From the IMG/VR virus record IMGVR_UViG_3300042563_004412, positions 1 to 36,744 of that record: DNA of 36,744 nucleotides; one strand, 5' to 3'. A program made the position numbers and the translations under genes. The notes beneath the pieces were generated by a model. The model saw only the letters and a list, made by a program, of their open reading frames with translations, was not told the DNA's origin and did not search any database. Of the stretch, positions 12,402-20,349 are shown piece after piece. Position 1 is the stretch's first letter. Every line of letters begins with the position of its first letter. The DNA comes from a virus.

Positions 12402-14960
12402 TTAATTAAAGAAATCTTCAAGAGAGCTGATTTGAATTGCGCGCCAGCCTACAGCATCTAGCACAAGCTGTAACGGATCGGAAAACGTTTTTTCAAACAG
12501 TAGGTCACGATCAACCCAGCGATGCAGGTCAAACTCCTGCGGCATAACATCAAGAAAGCCAATAACATTTTCATGCGTTGGATTACCTTTCTTTAGATAT
12601 GTATACTTGATTCTATCGCCACTCTTAATAAAATGATACTTTTGTGATAACTCCTTTTGTTTAAGCAAATGATTATACATAATGGCAGCGCGGCTGTTAA
12701 TGGGTGTACCTTTCTTATAGGGTACCTTAACATCATTTAAGCCAACACGCTGACTCCATTTTCCAATATCAGATACACCACGAGGGAAGGCCATCTTTTC
12801 AATATCATGTGCATCAAAGATTTCACGGAAAGCCGAAACTTCATCTTGAATTTGATTCTCATTTCCCGTCACAAGAATCTTAAATATTTTCTTAAACTCG
12901 TCGCGACAAATTTTTGGTGTGCTGCTCTTAATTGCCTCAATACCTTTCATTACAATCTTTGGTTCGGCATAACATACGCCTTCACTAGATAGCACGTTTA
13001 AGATATACCGTTTCTTAGCAGTAAAGATTGCAACACTGCTAATCTTTTCAACCTTCATAACCATGGTGTTCCTAAACACATTTGTTTTAAGCGCGAGTTT
13101 TTCATATGCGCTTTTAATGACAGGCTCCAATGCATCTTTACCAAAGCTGATAAGAAACTCATGCGGATCTTTTGGCTTACATTTGGCAATCACATCGCTT
13201 AGGTTAATGTAAATACTATCAGTATCAGATGCGGTAATACGATCCTTTGGAGTAACATCCTTGAGCGCGCCGGTTAGGTAATCGTTTACTGCATGTTCCG
13301 CTGTATGAATTGCAAGTTGCCCTGATAAGGTAATGCCTTCAGCAATATCAATATTAAAGTAACGGAAGTATTGATTGGCAGCTGCGCCATACAAGCTGTT
13401 AAGCAAAATCTTTAAACACATTTGGCGATTACTTGCACGGTCAATTTCAATTTGTAACTCTTCATAACGAGAGCCTTTCTTGCCTAATAACTCTGCTTCT
13501 TTTTCAGCGTCCAACATGCGGCGCTTAACGGCAACACGCTGATTATAGAGTTCTTCAATAATCTCAGGCAAGATACCCTGCTTATCGCATTTAAAGCATG
13601 CACCGTTAGCAGCAACTGCATAACCGTTAGATGGCGCCCATGAATGATCGCTGCTTAATATCTTTTCAACACCGTTATGTTGCAATGCAGCAACCTTCAT
13701 TGACGGCACAATGGTTTCAGGACTCATGTTATATTGCACAATCAAGTTAGGATAAAGGCTATTTAAGTCAAAGCTCATGACCCATTCATGACGTCCGATT
13801 TGTGGATCCTTAACAAAGCCGCCGGCATAATCTGCCTTAAAGGAACGTGTGTTGGGTGGAATAGCAATTTTCTTTGTTGCGAGTTTACGAAAGATGATAC
13901 TATCCCAAATTGCAACAGTACCCAATGTATCTCCATAATTCACACCACCAAAGTATGATAGTGTAAAGACAAGATTAATCAAACCTAGCTTAGCCTCAAG
14001 ACGTTCAATAAGCTCGATGTCAACGCAGTTATAGTCAATGAATTTTTGGTAATTCTTTTCATACAGTTCTGTAAGAGTACCATACTCGCTATAATCAATT
14101 TTATTTTGGCCTAAGACAACTTCAGCAATAAAATCCAAACGGTATGATTCTTGCGCGCCATACGTGTTGGCCGCAAACTTTTTGAATAGGTCAAGATAGT
14201 CGAGTTGCTGTATACCGTATAAGTTATAGAGGAAGTTTTCTTTACCTTTAATCACTACGCTCTTTTGCTCAACATAATTCCATGGAGACATTTTCTTTGC
14301 ATCATCGGTACCTAGGACACGTGAAATACGATTCACTAGATAAGGAATATCAAACAAGCGGATGTTCCAGCCAGTGACAACATCAGGCGTATTTAATGTA
14401 TCATTCCACCATGCTAGGAAGTCTTTTAGTAAAGCAGCTTCACTATTAAAGCAACGATATTCTTTTTTAAGATGCGGGACGCTCGATGTAGCTGCATCAT
14501 AATCCTTTAAACCCCAAATGATGTAATGGTCTAGGCGGCTACTTTTTAATCCGATAGCAGTAATTTCTTGATCGGCAACGGATGGTTCTGGAAAGCCATC
14601 ATCAGAGCGGCATTCAATATCAAGCGATACAACATCAATCTTCTTTGAGTCATATGATATTTCATTTGGATATTTAGATTGAATAAATGCAGGTATATGC
14701 CGATCATTACCATATACCTTAAAGCTTTCAATATCTTCATAGCTTTTACAAAATGCACGGCAATCTGACATGCTATCAAATGTTATCGGCTCAAGCGGTA
14801 AGCCGTCCAGTGAACGCCATGCAGCATTCTTATCTTTGCTTTCAAGATAGAGCGTAGGTCTAAATTTATGAGTAGTGTAAATCTTTTGCCCATCAGCATT
14901 ATAGCCACGATAGAGCAGTGTATTCATTTTACGATCAATGCAAGTGTAGAATCCATCCAT
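12402..14960 (-). CDS. gp43: DNA polymerase, family B (T4 gp43)
   Basis: The replicative polymerase, 852 aa. The 3'-5' exonuclease motifs are VVSLDIECRSD (D114, E116), VVTGWNIRLFDIPYLV and FIDYNCVDIELIERL; the polymerase motifs are A in MSFDLNSLYPNLIVQYN, B in CLKILLNSLYGAAANQYFRY and C in ASDTDSIYINL. The length is near T4 gp43 (898 aa). It is processive with clamp gp45 loaded by gp44/62, all encoded to the right. In T4 the RegA protein, also here, represses its translation. It has its own early promoter (14972-15000) whose -10 box ends 11 bases before the ATG, giving a leader of about five bases, too short for a classical ribosome site. Confidence 0.98.
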   Translation of the reverse strand: MDGFYTCIDRKMNTLLYRGYNADGQKIYTTHKFRPTLYLESKDKNAAWRSLDGLPLEPITFDSMSDCRAFCKSYEDIESFKVYGNDRHIPAFIQSKYPNEISYDSKKIDVVSLDIECRSDDGFPEPSVADQEITAIGLKSSRLDHYIIWGLKDYDAATSSVPHLKKEYRCFNSEAALLKDFLAWWNDTLNTPDVVTGWNIRLFDIPYLVNRISRVLGTDDAKKMSPWNYVEQKSVVIKGKENFLYNLYGIQQLDYLDLFKKFAANTYGAQESYRLDFIAEVVLGQNKIDYSEYGTLTELYEKNYQKFIDYNCVDIELIERLEAKLGLINLVFTLSYFGGVNYGDTLGTVAIWDSIIFRKLATKKIAIPPNTRSFKADYAGGFVKDPQIGRHEWVMSFDLNSLYPNLIVQYNMSPETIVPSMKVAALQHNGVEKILSSDHSWAPSNGYAVAANGACFKCDKQGILPEIIEELYNQRVAVKRRMLDAEKEAELLGKKGSRYEELQIEIDRASNRQMCLKILLNSLYGAAANQYFRYFNIDIAEGITLSGQLAIHTAEHAVNDYLTGALKDVTPKDRITASDTDSIYINLSDVIAKCKPKDPHEFLISFGKDALEPVIKSAYEKLALKTNVFRNTMVMKVEKISSVAIFTAKKRYILNVLSSEGVCYAEPKIVMKGIEAIKSSTPKICRDEFKKIFKILVTGNENQIQDEVSAFREIFDAHDIEKMAFPRGVSDIGKWSQRVGLNDVKVPYKKGTPINSRAAIMYNHLLKQKELSQKYHFIKSGDRIKYTYLKKGNPTHENVIGFLDVMPQEFDLHRWVDRDLLFEKTFSDPLQLVLDAVGWRAIQISSLEDFFN

Positions 14961-14971
14961 AATATATGTTT

Positions 14972-15000
14972 ATTATACATCAAATCGGTGAAGATGTAAA
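14972..15000 (-). promoter_or_regulatory. Early promoter TTTACA-17-TATAAT for gp43
   Basis: Minus-strand TTTACA (14995-15000), 17-base spacer and TATAAT (14972-14977). Unusually, the spacer is one arm of a perfect 15-base inverted repeat whose other arm lies just upstream of the -35 box. Confidence 0.85.
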
Positions 15001-15020
15001 TAACAATCTTCACCGATTTG
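14981..15020. promoter_or_regulatory. 15-bp perfect inverted repeat around the gp43 -35 box
   Basis: Arms caaatcggtgaagat (14981-14995) and atcttcaccgatttg (15006-15020) are perfect complements around a 10-base loop holding the -35 element. On the plus strand it is followed by attttttattt, so it could terminate antisense transcripts; on the minus strand, where Hsp20 transcription arrives, there is no T-tract. It may equally be an operator or a cruciform. Confidence 0.75.
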
Positions 15021-15042
15021 ATTTTTTATTTATGTTAGTTTA

Positions 15043-15444
15043 TTATGATATGACAATTTTACGAGGTTTGTTTTCGTCAGGAATAATACGGCGTAGTGTA
15101 ATACTAAGTATACCATGCGCAAGTTTTGCATCAGCAACCTGTACGTATTCAGCAAGCGTGAAGCGACGCGTAAATTTACGTGTGCTAATTCCGCGATGAC
15201 AATATTCGCGTTCTTCCTTATTTTCTTTTTCACCAGTGATCACTAGTGAATTCTCCTGTGCTTCAATTGCTAGCTCTTCATTTGCGAAGCCAGCAACTGC
15301 AAGCTCAATAACATACATGTCATCAGCCAATTTTACCACATTATGTGGTGGATAATAATTGATGTTTTCTTTTAATACTGTATCAAACTCTGAAAAGAGT
15401 TGATCGAACCCAATGCCAAATGGCTTATATAAGTTTAGTTTCAT
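15043..15444 (-). CDS. Small heat-shock protein, Hsp20/alpha-crystallin
   Basis: A 133-aa IbpA-like chaperone. The alpha-crystallin domain runs from about residue 35 (VVKLADDMYVIELAVAGFAN) through SLVITGEKEN and ISTRKFTRRFTLAEYVQV to the conserved AHGILSITLRR, and the C-terminal tail carries an IxI-like RKIVI motif used in oligomer assembly. Hsp20 proteins hold unfolding proteins; T4-like marine phages often carry one, perhaps for particle assembly or stressed hosts. A strong Shine-Dalgarno (AGGAG, nine bases before the ATG) precedes it, in contrast to many neighbours. TTGACA at 15480-15485 on the minus strand hints at its own promoter, with a poor -10 (TTAACT). Confidence 0.93.
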   Translation of the reverse strand: MKLNLYKPFGIGFDQLFSEFDTVLKENINYYPPHNVVKLADDMYVIELAVAGFANEELAIEAQENSLVITGEKENKEEREYCHRGISTRKFTRRFTLAEYVQVADAKLAHGILSITLRRIIPDENKPRKIVIS

Positions 15445-15510
15445 TTTTTGTTTCTCCTAGTTAAGCGAGTTTTATATGTGTTGTCAACAGACCCTGTTAA
15501 GGCATCTGTC

Positions 15511-15535
15511 TTTTGCAGCCACCATGGCCGCAAAA
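15511..15535 (-). terminator. Hairpin directly after the Ntn-hydrolase stop
   Basis: On the minus strand TTTTGCGGCC pairs with GGCTGCAAAA (one G-U) around ATGGT, beginning immediately after the stop codon at 15536-15538. There is no trailing T-tract, so it may stabilise the 3' end or be a weak terminator before Hsp20. Confidence 0.45.
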
Positions 15536-16450
15536 TTATTTATATTCAGGCAGCACGTATTCTTTAAAAGAAAGCAATTTTCTGCTGCTAATAATCTCAA
15601 AGAAGGTCTTGGCTTTTTCACCATTTAACTTCTTATAGTCAAATTCTACTGCACTATAGATTGGACGATAGTGTAATGTGCGCTCTTTTGCAACGAGTAA
15701 TAGCTGACCGGTTGTTACCATTTCAGCTTTACTAATATCGCCTGTACGCACAGGATTCATAAACTTATCTTTATGTGGCTTTTGCGACATCGCCTCAAGA
15801 AAAGCGTGCGGATCATTTATATCAGTATCACGTAGGTAATTATTAACAATTTCCCAGCGTGTCTCTGAACTCTCGCGCGCAGCTTGTAAATGTGGATCGG
15901 TTGCATTTGCGCTATATCCTAAAGCTTTCATGTCAATGCCATGATTGGTACGTACACAATAGTTATCTTCTTTAGTAATTTCCTTTAAGCTGTAAATATA
16001 CTTGCGGGGATTGTCTTCTGTGGCGTCATCTTTCTTTACTGTAAATCCGCCTTCAAGCAGATAGCAACTCTCAGGATTAAAGATAAATGATGCACCAGCC
16101 AATTCCATTTCAATAAGGTATTGTGCTGCCTCCTTTGGAGTTTTTACACGAAGAGCATTGCGTATTGCAAGGCCATCAGGAGAAACAATAGCTTTCTTCT
16201 TTTTATTTTTAGACAACATCTTTTCACCTTCTTTTTCATCGCTCTTAACGCTAAAAGATGCTGAGATAATAGATAAACCATATTCGTTTACACCTTCGGT
16301 CCAACGAGTAGTTTGATCATCAATAAAGAGGCGTTGAATGCCATCACGGTTTGAGTTAACAATTTTAATTGCTGTTGGGTAGTTGCGGTCACGATTTTTC
16401 GCACCAACCCAACCATACTTATTAATGTATTTTACTGCTACTACGCACAT
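15536..16450 (-). CDS. Ntn-hydrolase, linear amide hydrolase/acyltransferase-like
   Basis: A 304-aa protein that begins MCVVAVKY; removal of Met would expose Cys2 as the N-terminal nucleophile. It carries GWVGAKNRDRNYPTAIKI (the NRD motif), RWTEGVNEYGLSIISAS, CYLLEGGF and CVRTNHGI, in the order seen in the penicillin-V-acylase, acyl-CoA:6-APA acyltransferase (C45/C59) branch of Ntn hydrolases. These enzymes cut linear amide bonds, for example in acylated amino acids, bile salts or N-acylated signals. A lysine-rich insertion (KEGEKMLSKNKKKKAIV) sits in the middle. A TATAAATA box (16469-16476) marks it as a late gene, so it is made with the virion proteins. The substrate is unknown. Confidence 0.7.
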   Translation of the reverse strand: MCVVAVKYINKYGWVGAKNRDRNYPTAIKIVNSNRDGIQRLFIDDQTTRWTEGVNEYGLSIISASFSVKSDEKEGEKMLSKNKKKKAIVSPDGLAIRNALRVKTPKEAAQYLIEMELAGASFIFNPESCYLLEGGFTVKKDDATEDNPRKYIYSLKEITKEDNYCVRTNHGIDMKALGYSANATDPHLQAARESSETRWEIVNNYLRDTDINDPHAFLEAMSQKPHKDKFMNPVRTGDISKAEMVTTGQLLLVAKERTLHYRPIYSAVEFDYKKLNGEKAKTFFEIISSRKLLSFKEYVLPEYK

Positions 16451-16468
16451 AAGCTTGTATCTAATATC

Positions 16469-16476
16469 TATTTATA
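16469..16476 (-). promoter_or_regulatory. Late promoter TATAAATA for the Ntn hydrolase
   Basis: Exact late box on the minus strand, 18 bases before the ATG at 16450. It lies in the 37-base gap after the membrane-protein gene. Confidence 0.75.
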
Positions 16477-16487
16477 CAAAATAGGAT

Positions 16488-17171
16488 TTACTTTATTAAT
16501 TTTCGTAGCCCATTTACTAGCGCTACAATTAATTTTACATGTGTTGGTCCAGGCCATGGGAAGGTTAAACCAATCATACCAGTTGCGAAGAGTAACAGCA
16601 TGCGTGTGCCATCAGTTCCGCCAAATAATGAGCCAAGAGAATATGTTCCGCCAACTGCGCGTAATATGTCAGAAAAGTCAAAATCAAAATTAGCGTCTCC
16701 AGTAAATGACATGTTTAACCAAATATATATCAGCATTCCCGCAACAGCAAATCCGCCAATGCGTTTTACCTTTGGGTGATTTTGTAAGAAATCATCAAGG
16801 CCGTGTAATGCTGCTGTGGTCCATTTTACGATCTTTGTTTGTGCAACATACTCAGCAATCGCTTTTTGTATGTCTGCATATGCATTAAATCCTGCCTTAA
16901 TATATGACCATAACTTATTAAGGTTAAACCGTATTGCATTAAAAAATTTAAATACTCTGCTGTCTTTAAATAGTGAAACGACATCTTCAAGTTTCATTGC
17001 ACCATATTGTGCAACCGATTTAATAAAGTCAAGCTTGCTCTTTATACCAGCAGTAAGTGTATCTAATATTCCTTCATTTAGAGCATGCCCTGATTCAATC
17101 ACTGAAAGAGCGGCATAATAATCGCTCTCGGATTGAATAGATTCTGCTGTAAATTCTGAATATTTCTTCAT
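16488..17171 (-). CDS. Putative membrane protein
   Basis: A 227-aa protein starting MKKYSEFTAESIQSESDYYA. The N-terminal two thirds are amphipathic helix (KLDFIKSVAQYGAMKLEDVV, AYADIQKAIAEYVAQ). Two hydrophobic segments follow: GGFAVAGMLIYIWLNM and MLLLFATGMIGLTF, so the C-terminus is probably membrane-embedded. I chose the ATG at 17171 because it overlaps the RegA stop (ATGA); the longer frame begins inside regA. No family recognised. Its position between regA and the late Ntn-hydrolase gene suggests that the late promoter before regA (17620-17627) also drives it, hence a possible role late in infection such as envelope targeting or assembly. Confidence 0.6.
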   Translation of the reverse strand: MKKYSEFTAESIQSESDYYAALSVIESGHALNEGILDTLTAGIKSKLDFIKSVAQYGAMKLEDVVSLFKDSRVFKFFNAIRFNLNKLWSYIKAGFNAYADIQKAIAEYVAQTKIVKWTTAALHGLDDFLQNHPKVKRIGGFAVAGMLIYIWLNMSFTGDANFDFDFSDILRAVGGTYSLGSLFGGTDGTRMLLLFATGMIGLTFPWPGPTHVKLIVALVNGLRKLIK

Positions 17172-17605
17172 GCTTTTTTCTTTACGTTGCCAATACTGTA
17201 TTTTGAGCGCAATTCCCACTCTGACTTTTCGCGATGCGATATGATCTTTATTTGCTTTAGCGATGTGGTATCCTTTATGCTTTCTTTATGCGCGATTGAA
17301 AGCAAGTTCCAATCTGAAAGTAGCAGTGTAATTGTATTGCGACGCGCACAATCTTCACGAGTAAAAGTAGATGGTTTTCCATCCAACATAAAGAGTTCCT
17401 TAAAGTGTACAATAAAGTAACGACCTTGTTTATGCAAGATGTGACAACTCTGAAATAATACATTTTCTTCACGCTTACTAGAGATACCAATACGTGATAG
17501 TGTTTCTTTAATCTTTAAAAAGTCATCTGGGTCATGTAATACTACCTCCAACATATCAGTTGGAGTCCATTCAATCACCTCTGAGGGTTCATAATTTGTG
17601 TTCAT
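17168..17605 (-). CDS. regA: RegA translational repressor
   Basis: A 145-aa RegA homologue. The match to T4 RegA is clear along the core: DDFLKIKETLSRIGISSK, VLFQSCHILHKQGRYFIVHF, KELFMLDGKPSTFTREDCAR, and the C-terminal KSEWELRSKYSIGN. It has about 15 extra residues at the N-terminus (MNTNYEPSEVIEWTP). RegA binds the start regions of early messages, including in T4 its own and clamp-loader messages, and blocks translation. It follows gp62 as in T4, but a late box TATAAATA lies 14 bases before its ATG, which would extend its synthesis into the late phase. Confidence 0.95.
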   Translation of the reverse strand: MNTNYEPSEVIEWTPTDMLEVVLHDPDDFLKIKETLSRIGISSKREENVLFQSCHILHKQGRYFIVHFKELFMLDGKPSTFTREDCARRNTITLLLSDWNLLSIAHKESIKDTTSLKQIKIISHREKSEWELRSKYSIGNVKKKA

Positions 17606-17619
17606 AATGTTCTACTATG

Positions 17620-17627
17620 TATTTATA
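17620..17627 (-). promoter_or_regulatory. Late promoter TATAAATA for regA
   Basis: Exact late box on the minus strand in the 41-base gap between gp62 and regA. The predicted leader is about nine bases. Confidence 0.7.
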
Positions 17628-17646
17628 ATAAAACATTTTTTACAAA

Positions 17647-18087
17647 TTATCGTCCGCCATGATCATGGCGCTTCTTTAATTGCGCCAATGCAGATTCACT
17701 AAAGAGTGGAGCTACAGCTCTCGCCTTCTCTGCGCTGTAATCATATTCTTTCATAATGAGAGCTATACTTTCGCCATCATCAGCGCTCTTCGCCCACTTG
17801 CTAAAACGCTTACGCGGACGTATTGCATTTTTAAGAAAGTCATATTGCATCTTATGAGGTAAGCTGCTGTAACGATTCATTTCATTTGCAAATAGAACGC
17901 TATCATTAAAGTATGATAACCCTCGATTAATTATGAAAGGAACATACTGCCGATCCGCGCGTGACGGATCTGGCAGTGATTCACTAGTATCAGCGCTGCA
18001 GTCAACCATTAAGTCCGCTGCAGCCTGTCCACCGTTGATTGAATTAATAAAATCAAACGGTGTTAATTTTTTTATTTCTTTGTCCAT
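17647..18087 (-). CDS. gp62: Clamp-loader small subunit (gp62)
   Basis: A 146-aa protein corresponding to gp62 by position and sequence. TPFDFINSINGG, YVPFIINRGLSYFNDSVLFA, NEMNRYSSLPHKMQYDFLKN and IRPRKRFSKWAK match the compact form of gp62 known from T4-like cyanophages; T4 gp62 is longer (187 aa) but has the same RGKRYGKWAK core. One gp62 and four gp44 form the pentameric loader that opens gp45 around primed DNA. The gene overlaps the 3' end of gp44 by 16 bases, which suggests translational coupling to keep the stoichiometry. Confidence 0.88.
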   Translation of the reverse strand: MDKEIKKLTPFDFINSINGGQAAADLMVDCSADTSESLPDPSRADRQYVPFIINRGLSYFNDSVLFANEMNRYSSLPHKMQYDFLKNAIRPRKRFSKWAKSADDGESIALIMKEYDYSAEKARAVAPLFSESALAQLKKRHDHGGR

Positions 18088-19019
18088 TCAACATTTCCCA
18101 TTAGTTCTGTCATGCAGGCAACCATGTTAAGTTCTTTATCACTAACAAAAGCTGCCTTGTAACTATAGTCAGCAAGAATAAGTACTGCTGACGGTATTGT
18201 AGATGGTGTTGCAAAATCATATAGGTTGTCATAAATTTTTCGGAATACTACGGTGCTGTCCAAGCTGCTATTATTTACCACCCAACTGCGCATGCTCTTA
18301 AAGTCTTTAGCTCTCAAATAGTTTGCAAGTTCGGCAATGCTTTCATCGCTCATGCCAACGAGAATTGCTGCGGGGATTTCTCCACTACTGCTATAACGCT
18401 GACATTCATTAATCACACGGCGCCAATCTGGCGCATAACGTATAATCAATTCCGCGAGTGTTTGTTCATGATATTTAATTCCTTCAGCTTGAAGAATAGT
18501 CATCATGCGCTTCATGAAGTCTTTAGCTAGAGGAGCTAGCGACTTTTTGTTTGTATTAAATTCAATTACACTGCATCGGCTGTGTAATGGTTCAATAATA
18601 CGATTCTTAAAGTTGCATGTTAGAATGAAACGACAATTATTGCTAAACTCTTCAATAAAGCCACGCAGCGCTGGCATTGTTGATTGCGGATTTAAGTAAT
18701 CTGCCTCATCAAGAATGACAACTTTATAGCCGCCAGTTAGCGATACAGTACTTGCAAATTGTTTAATCTTGTTGCGCAATACATCAATACCACTTTCTTC
18801 ACTGCCGTTGATAAGGATAAAATCCAATCCCAACATATTGCATAGTGCTTTAGCGACAGTTGTTTTACCCAAGCCAGCAGTGCCAGCAAGTAATAGGTTA
18901 GGCAGCTGTCCTCCGCGCACAAGTTCATTGAATGTATTCTTTAGCTCTTTTGGCAAGATGCATTCATCAATTGTGCGCGGGCGATATTTTTCGACCCATA
19001 AGTATTCATCTGACTTCAT
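18072..19019 (-). CDS. gp44: Clamp-loader ATPase (gp44)
   Basis: A 315-aa AAA+ ATPase. Walker A is LLLAGTAGLGKTTVAKAL (about 43-58), Walker B VVILDEADYL (D104-D107), sensor-type CNFKNRIIEPL and the SRC arginine finger in LHSRCSVIEF; the start WVEKYRPRTIDECILP is characteristic of gp44/RFC. It loads clamp gp45 together with gp62. A TTTACA (19049-19054) and two TATAAT-like boxes lie upstream, inside the 3' end of the DsbA-like gene, but their spacing (15 or 20) is poor, so it is probably read mainly from upstream. Nine bases separate it from the DsbA-like stop. Confidence 0.97.
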   Translation of the reverse strand: MKSDEYLWVEKYRPRTIDECILPKELKNTFNELVRGGQLPNLLLAGTAGLGKTTVAKALCNMLGLDFILINGSEESGIDVLRNKIKQFASTVSLTGGYKVVILDEADYLNPQSTMPALRGFIEEFSNNCRFILTCNFKNRIIEPLHSRCSVIEFNTNKKSLAPLAKDFMKRMMTILQAEGIKYHEQTLAELIIRYAPDWRRVINECQRYSSSGEIPAAILVGMSDESIAELANYLRAKDFKSMRSWVVNNSSLDSTVVFRKIYDNLYDFATPSTIPSAVLILADYSYKAAFVSDKELNMVACMTELMGNVEWTKK

Positions 19020-19028
19020 GTTATTATA

Positions 19029-19283
19029 TTATACCAAAGTGATGTGCTTGTAAACGTTTTTAATGTCTGCAGTCTCATTTTCAAATTGTGCAGCATTCTT
19101 TTTGTAATACAAACGGGATACTTTGCGTATAAGTGGTTTTGGCAACTCGAATGTTTCTGAGGCAGCGACAATGATCTCTTTAATTTGTTCGCGGCATTCG
19201 TCCATAGCTTCAAGTTGAATGCTAATTTCTTTTACTACATCAAGTAGTTCTTTCTTTGTTTTTTCGTCGGTCAAGTCAATCAT
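19029..19283 (-). CDS. DsbA-like late transcription dsDNA-binding protein (tentative)
   Basis: An 84-aa, highly helical protein: MIDLTDEKTKKELLDVVKEI, LEAMDECREQIKEIIVAASE, PKPLIRKVSRLYYKKNAAQF, ETADIKNVYKHITLV. The size, the 'EQIKEI(V)…KPKxxRKVxxLxYKxxA' layout and the place beside the clamp genes agree with T4 DsbA, a small double-stranded DNA-binding protein linked to late transcription. The similarity is from memory and not strong enough for a firm name. A TATAAACA box (19293-19300) and a strong hairpin (19309-19339) precede it. Confidence 0.5.
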   Translation of the reverse strand: MIDLTDEKTKKELLDVVKEISIQLEAMDECREQIKEIIVAASETFELPKPLIRKVSRLYYKKNAAQFENETADIKNVYKHITLV

Positions 19284-19308
19284 AATATGTAATGTTTATA
19301 GGCGAGTG

Positions 19309-19339
19309 CTGGCTATAGAATATCATACTCTATAGCCAG
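19309..19339. terminator. 11-bp perfect hairpin between the 19348 gene and the DsbA-like gene
   Basis: Arms ctggctataga (19309-19319) and tctatagccag (19329-19339) around a nine-base loop. On the plus strand it is followed by ctggttttttatt, a terminator pattern, but on the coding minus strand no T-tract follows. It may terminate antisense transcription, or be an mRNA-processing or stabilising structure at the 5' end of the DsbA-like message. Confidence 0.55.
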
Positions 19340-19347
19340 CTGGTTTT

Positions 19348-19617
19348 TTATTGCGCAGCAGTATCTTCAGTTTCAGACGCAAACTTAAATTCAGTTTGGC
19401 CAGCATCAACAGTTGTTGATGTATTGGTTGTCTCAGCTGGGTTGTTTTCAGTTGCTTCATCTGCTGTTGGCATTATAGCTTTCAGCTTTTCAAACAGCCC
19501 TCCGACTACTTGAAATTCAGATGCTTCAAATGCTCCACGTCGTGAAGCGGTTGCAATGATGTTATGCATTAGGATAACATCATTCATTGTCAATGGTTGC
19601 GGTTCGTCTTGGTTCAT
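19348..19617 (-). CDS. Conserved hypothetical protein between gp45 and gp44
   Basis: An 89-aa protein with two parts. The N-terminal half (PLTMNDVILMHNIIATASRR, GAFEASEFQVVGGLFEKL) resembles a small helical domain that I recognise from T4-like cyanophage hypotheticals near the clamp genes. The C-terminal half (from about residue 50) is a disordered, Thr/Glu/Asn-rich tail ending TEDTAAQ. No catalytic motif. It begins three bases after the gp45 stop and is cotranscribed with it from the promoter at 20315-20343. Confidence 0.65.
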   Translation of the reverse strand: MNQDEPQPLTMNDVILMHNIIATASRRGAFEASEFQVVGGLFEKLKAIMPTADEATENNPAETTNTSTTVDAGQTEFKFASETEDTAAQ

Positions 19618-19620
19618 AAG

Positions 19621-20301
19621 TTATGCTTTGTGGGAGGAAGATTTTTCGAGAGCAATGTAATATTGCACAGGTTGAGTTTCATTTTTCCAATGACTAATAA
19701 GTTTGCTTACATATGCAATGCTTACTGTATAATCACCTGGGATTACTTTAAGATTGGCAATCATGAATTGCAAATCAAATGTTTGCTTTTGCACGTTATC
19801 TTCATCAATGATTAATGAGAATGTATTTGACGCGCTATTTTTTGGATCAACAATGTTGAGTGTGATAACTCCATCCTCGCCGCAAATCGAGAGAACGCTA
19901 TGACCTAATACGCCAGCTGCTTTACGAATTTGAGTGATTGTTTCAGCTGATAGACGCACGGTCAAGTCAGTTTGCGGCATATTAATTTTACTCTTTGGAG
20001 TTGTAAGAATGCTCTCATCAGCAAACCGATATGACGCACGGCTCTTACCAGATTTAAAGATTACGCTGCTATCGGTGACTGATAGTTCAGGTTCATTCAT
20101 CAATGAAAACATGCTAATGAATTCATTAAGATCATAAATACCAAAGTTGGATGGAAAGCTTTCGCTAATCGTAGCTTCAGCCATAATGTTTTTTGCTTCG
20201 GAGATTGTCGCTAGAGGTTCACCTGCTTTAATAACCAGATTGGAATTAATGCTTGCAAAATTCTTTAGAATATCAAGTGTTGCTTGTGTTAGTTTAATCA
20301 T
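19621..20301 (-). CDS. gp45: Sliding clamp (gp45)
   Basis: A 226-aa clamp subunit, the length of T4 gp45 (228 aa). The start IKLTQATLDILKNFASINSN, the SFPSNFGIYDLNEFISMFSL segment, the repeated beta-rich halves (ASYRFADES, IKAGEPLATI) and the C-terminal FMIANLKVIPGDYTVSIAYV with HWKNETQPVQYYIALE are as in gp45. The trimer encircles DNA, tethers gp43 and, in T4, activates late promoters through gp55 and gp33. It has its own early promoter, with the -10 box ending 13 bases before the ATG. Confidence 0.95.
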   Translation of the reverse strand: MIKLTQATLDILKNFASINSNLVIKAGEPLATISEAKNIMAEATISESFPSNFGIYDLNEFISMFSLMNEPELSVTDSSVIFKSGKSRASYRFADESILTTPKSKINMPQTDLTVRLSAETITQIRKAAGVLGHSVLSICGEDGVITLNIVDPKNSASNTFSLIIDEDNVQKQTFDLQFMIANLKVIPGDYTVSIAYVSKLISHWKNETQPVQYYIALEKSSSHKA

Positions 20302-20314
20302 ATTGTGTAAAGTT

Positions 20315-20343
20315 ATTATATATTGAAAAGTGTATAATGTAAA
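20315..20343 (-). promoter_or_regulatory. Early promoter TTTACA-17-TATAAT for gp45
   Basis: Minus-strand TTTACA (20338-20343), 17-base spacer, TATAAT (20315-20320). The predicted start of transcription is about seven bases before the ATG at 20301. Confidence 0.8.
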
Positions 20344-20349
20344 TAGTTT

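Noticed and set aside
19028-19054. Early promoter before gp44
   Set aside because: TTTACA and TATAAT are present but spaced 15 or 20 bases, unlike the strict 17 elsewhere.
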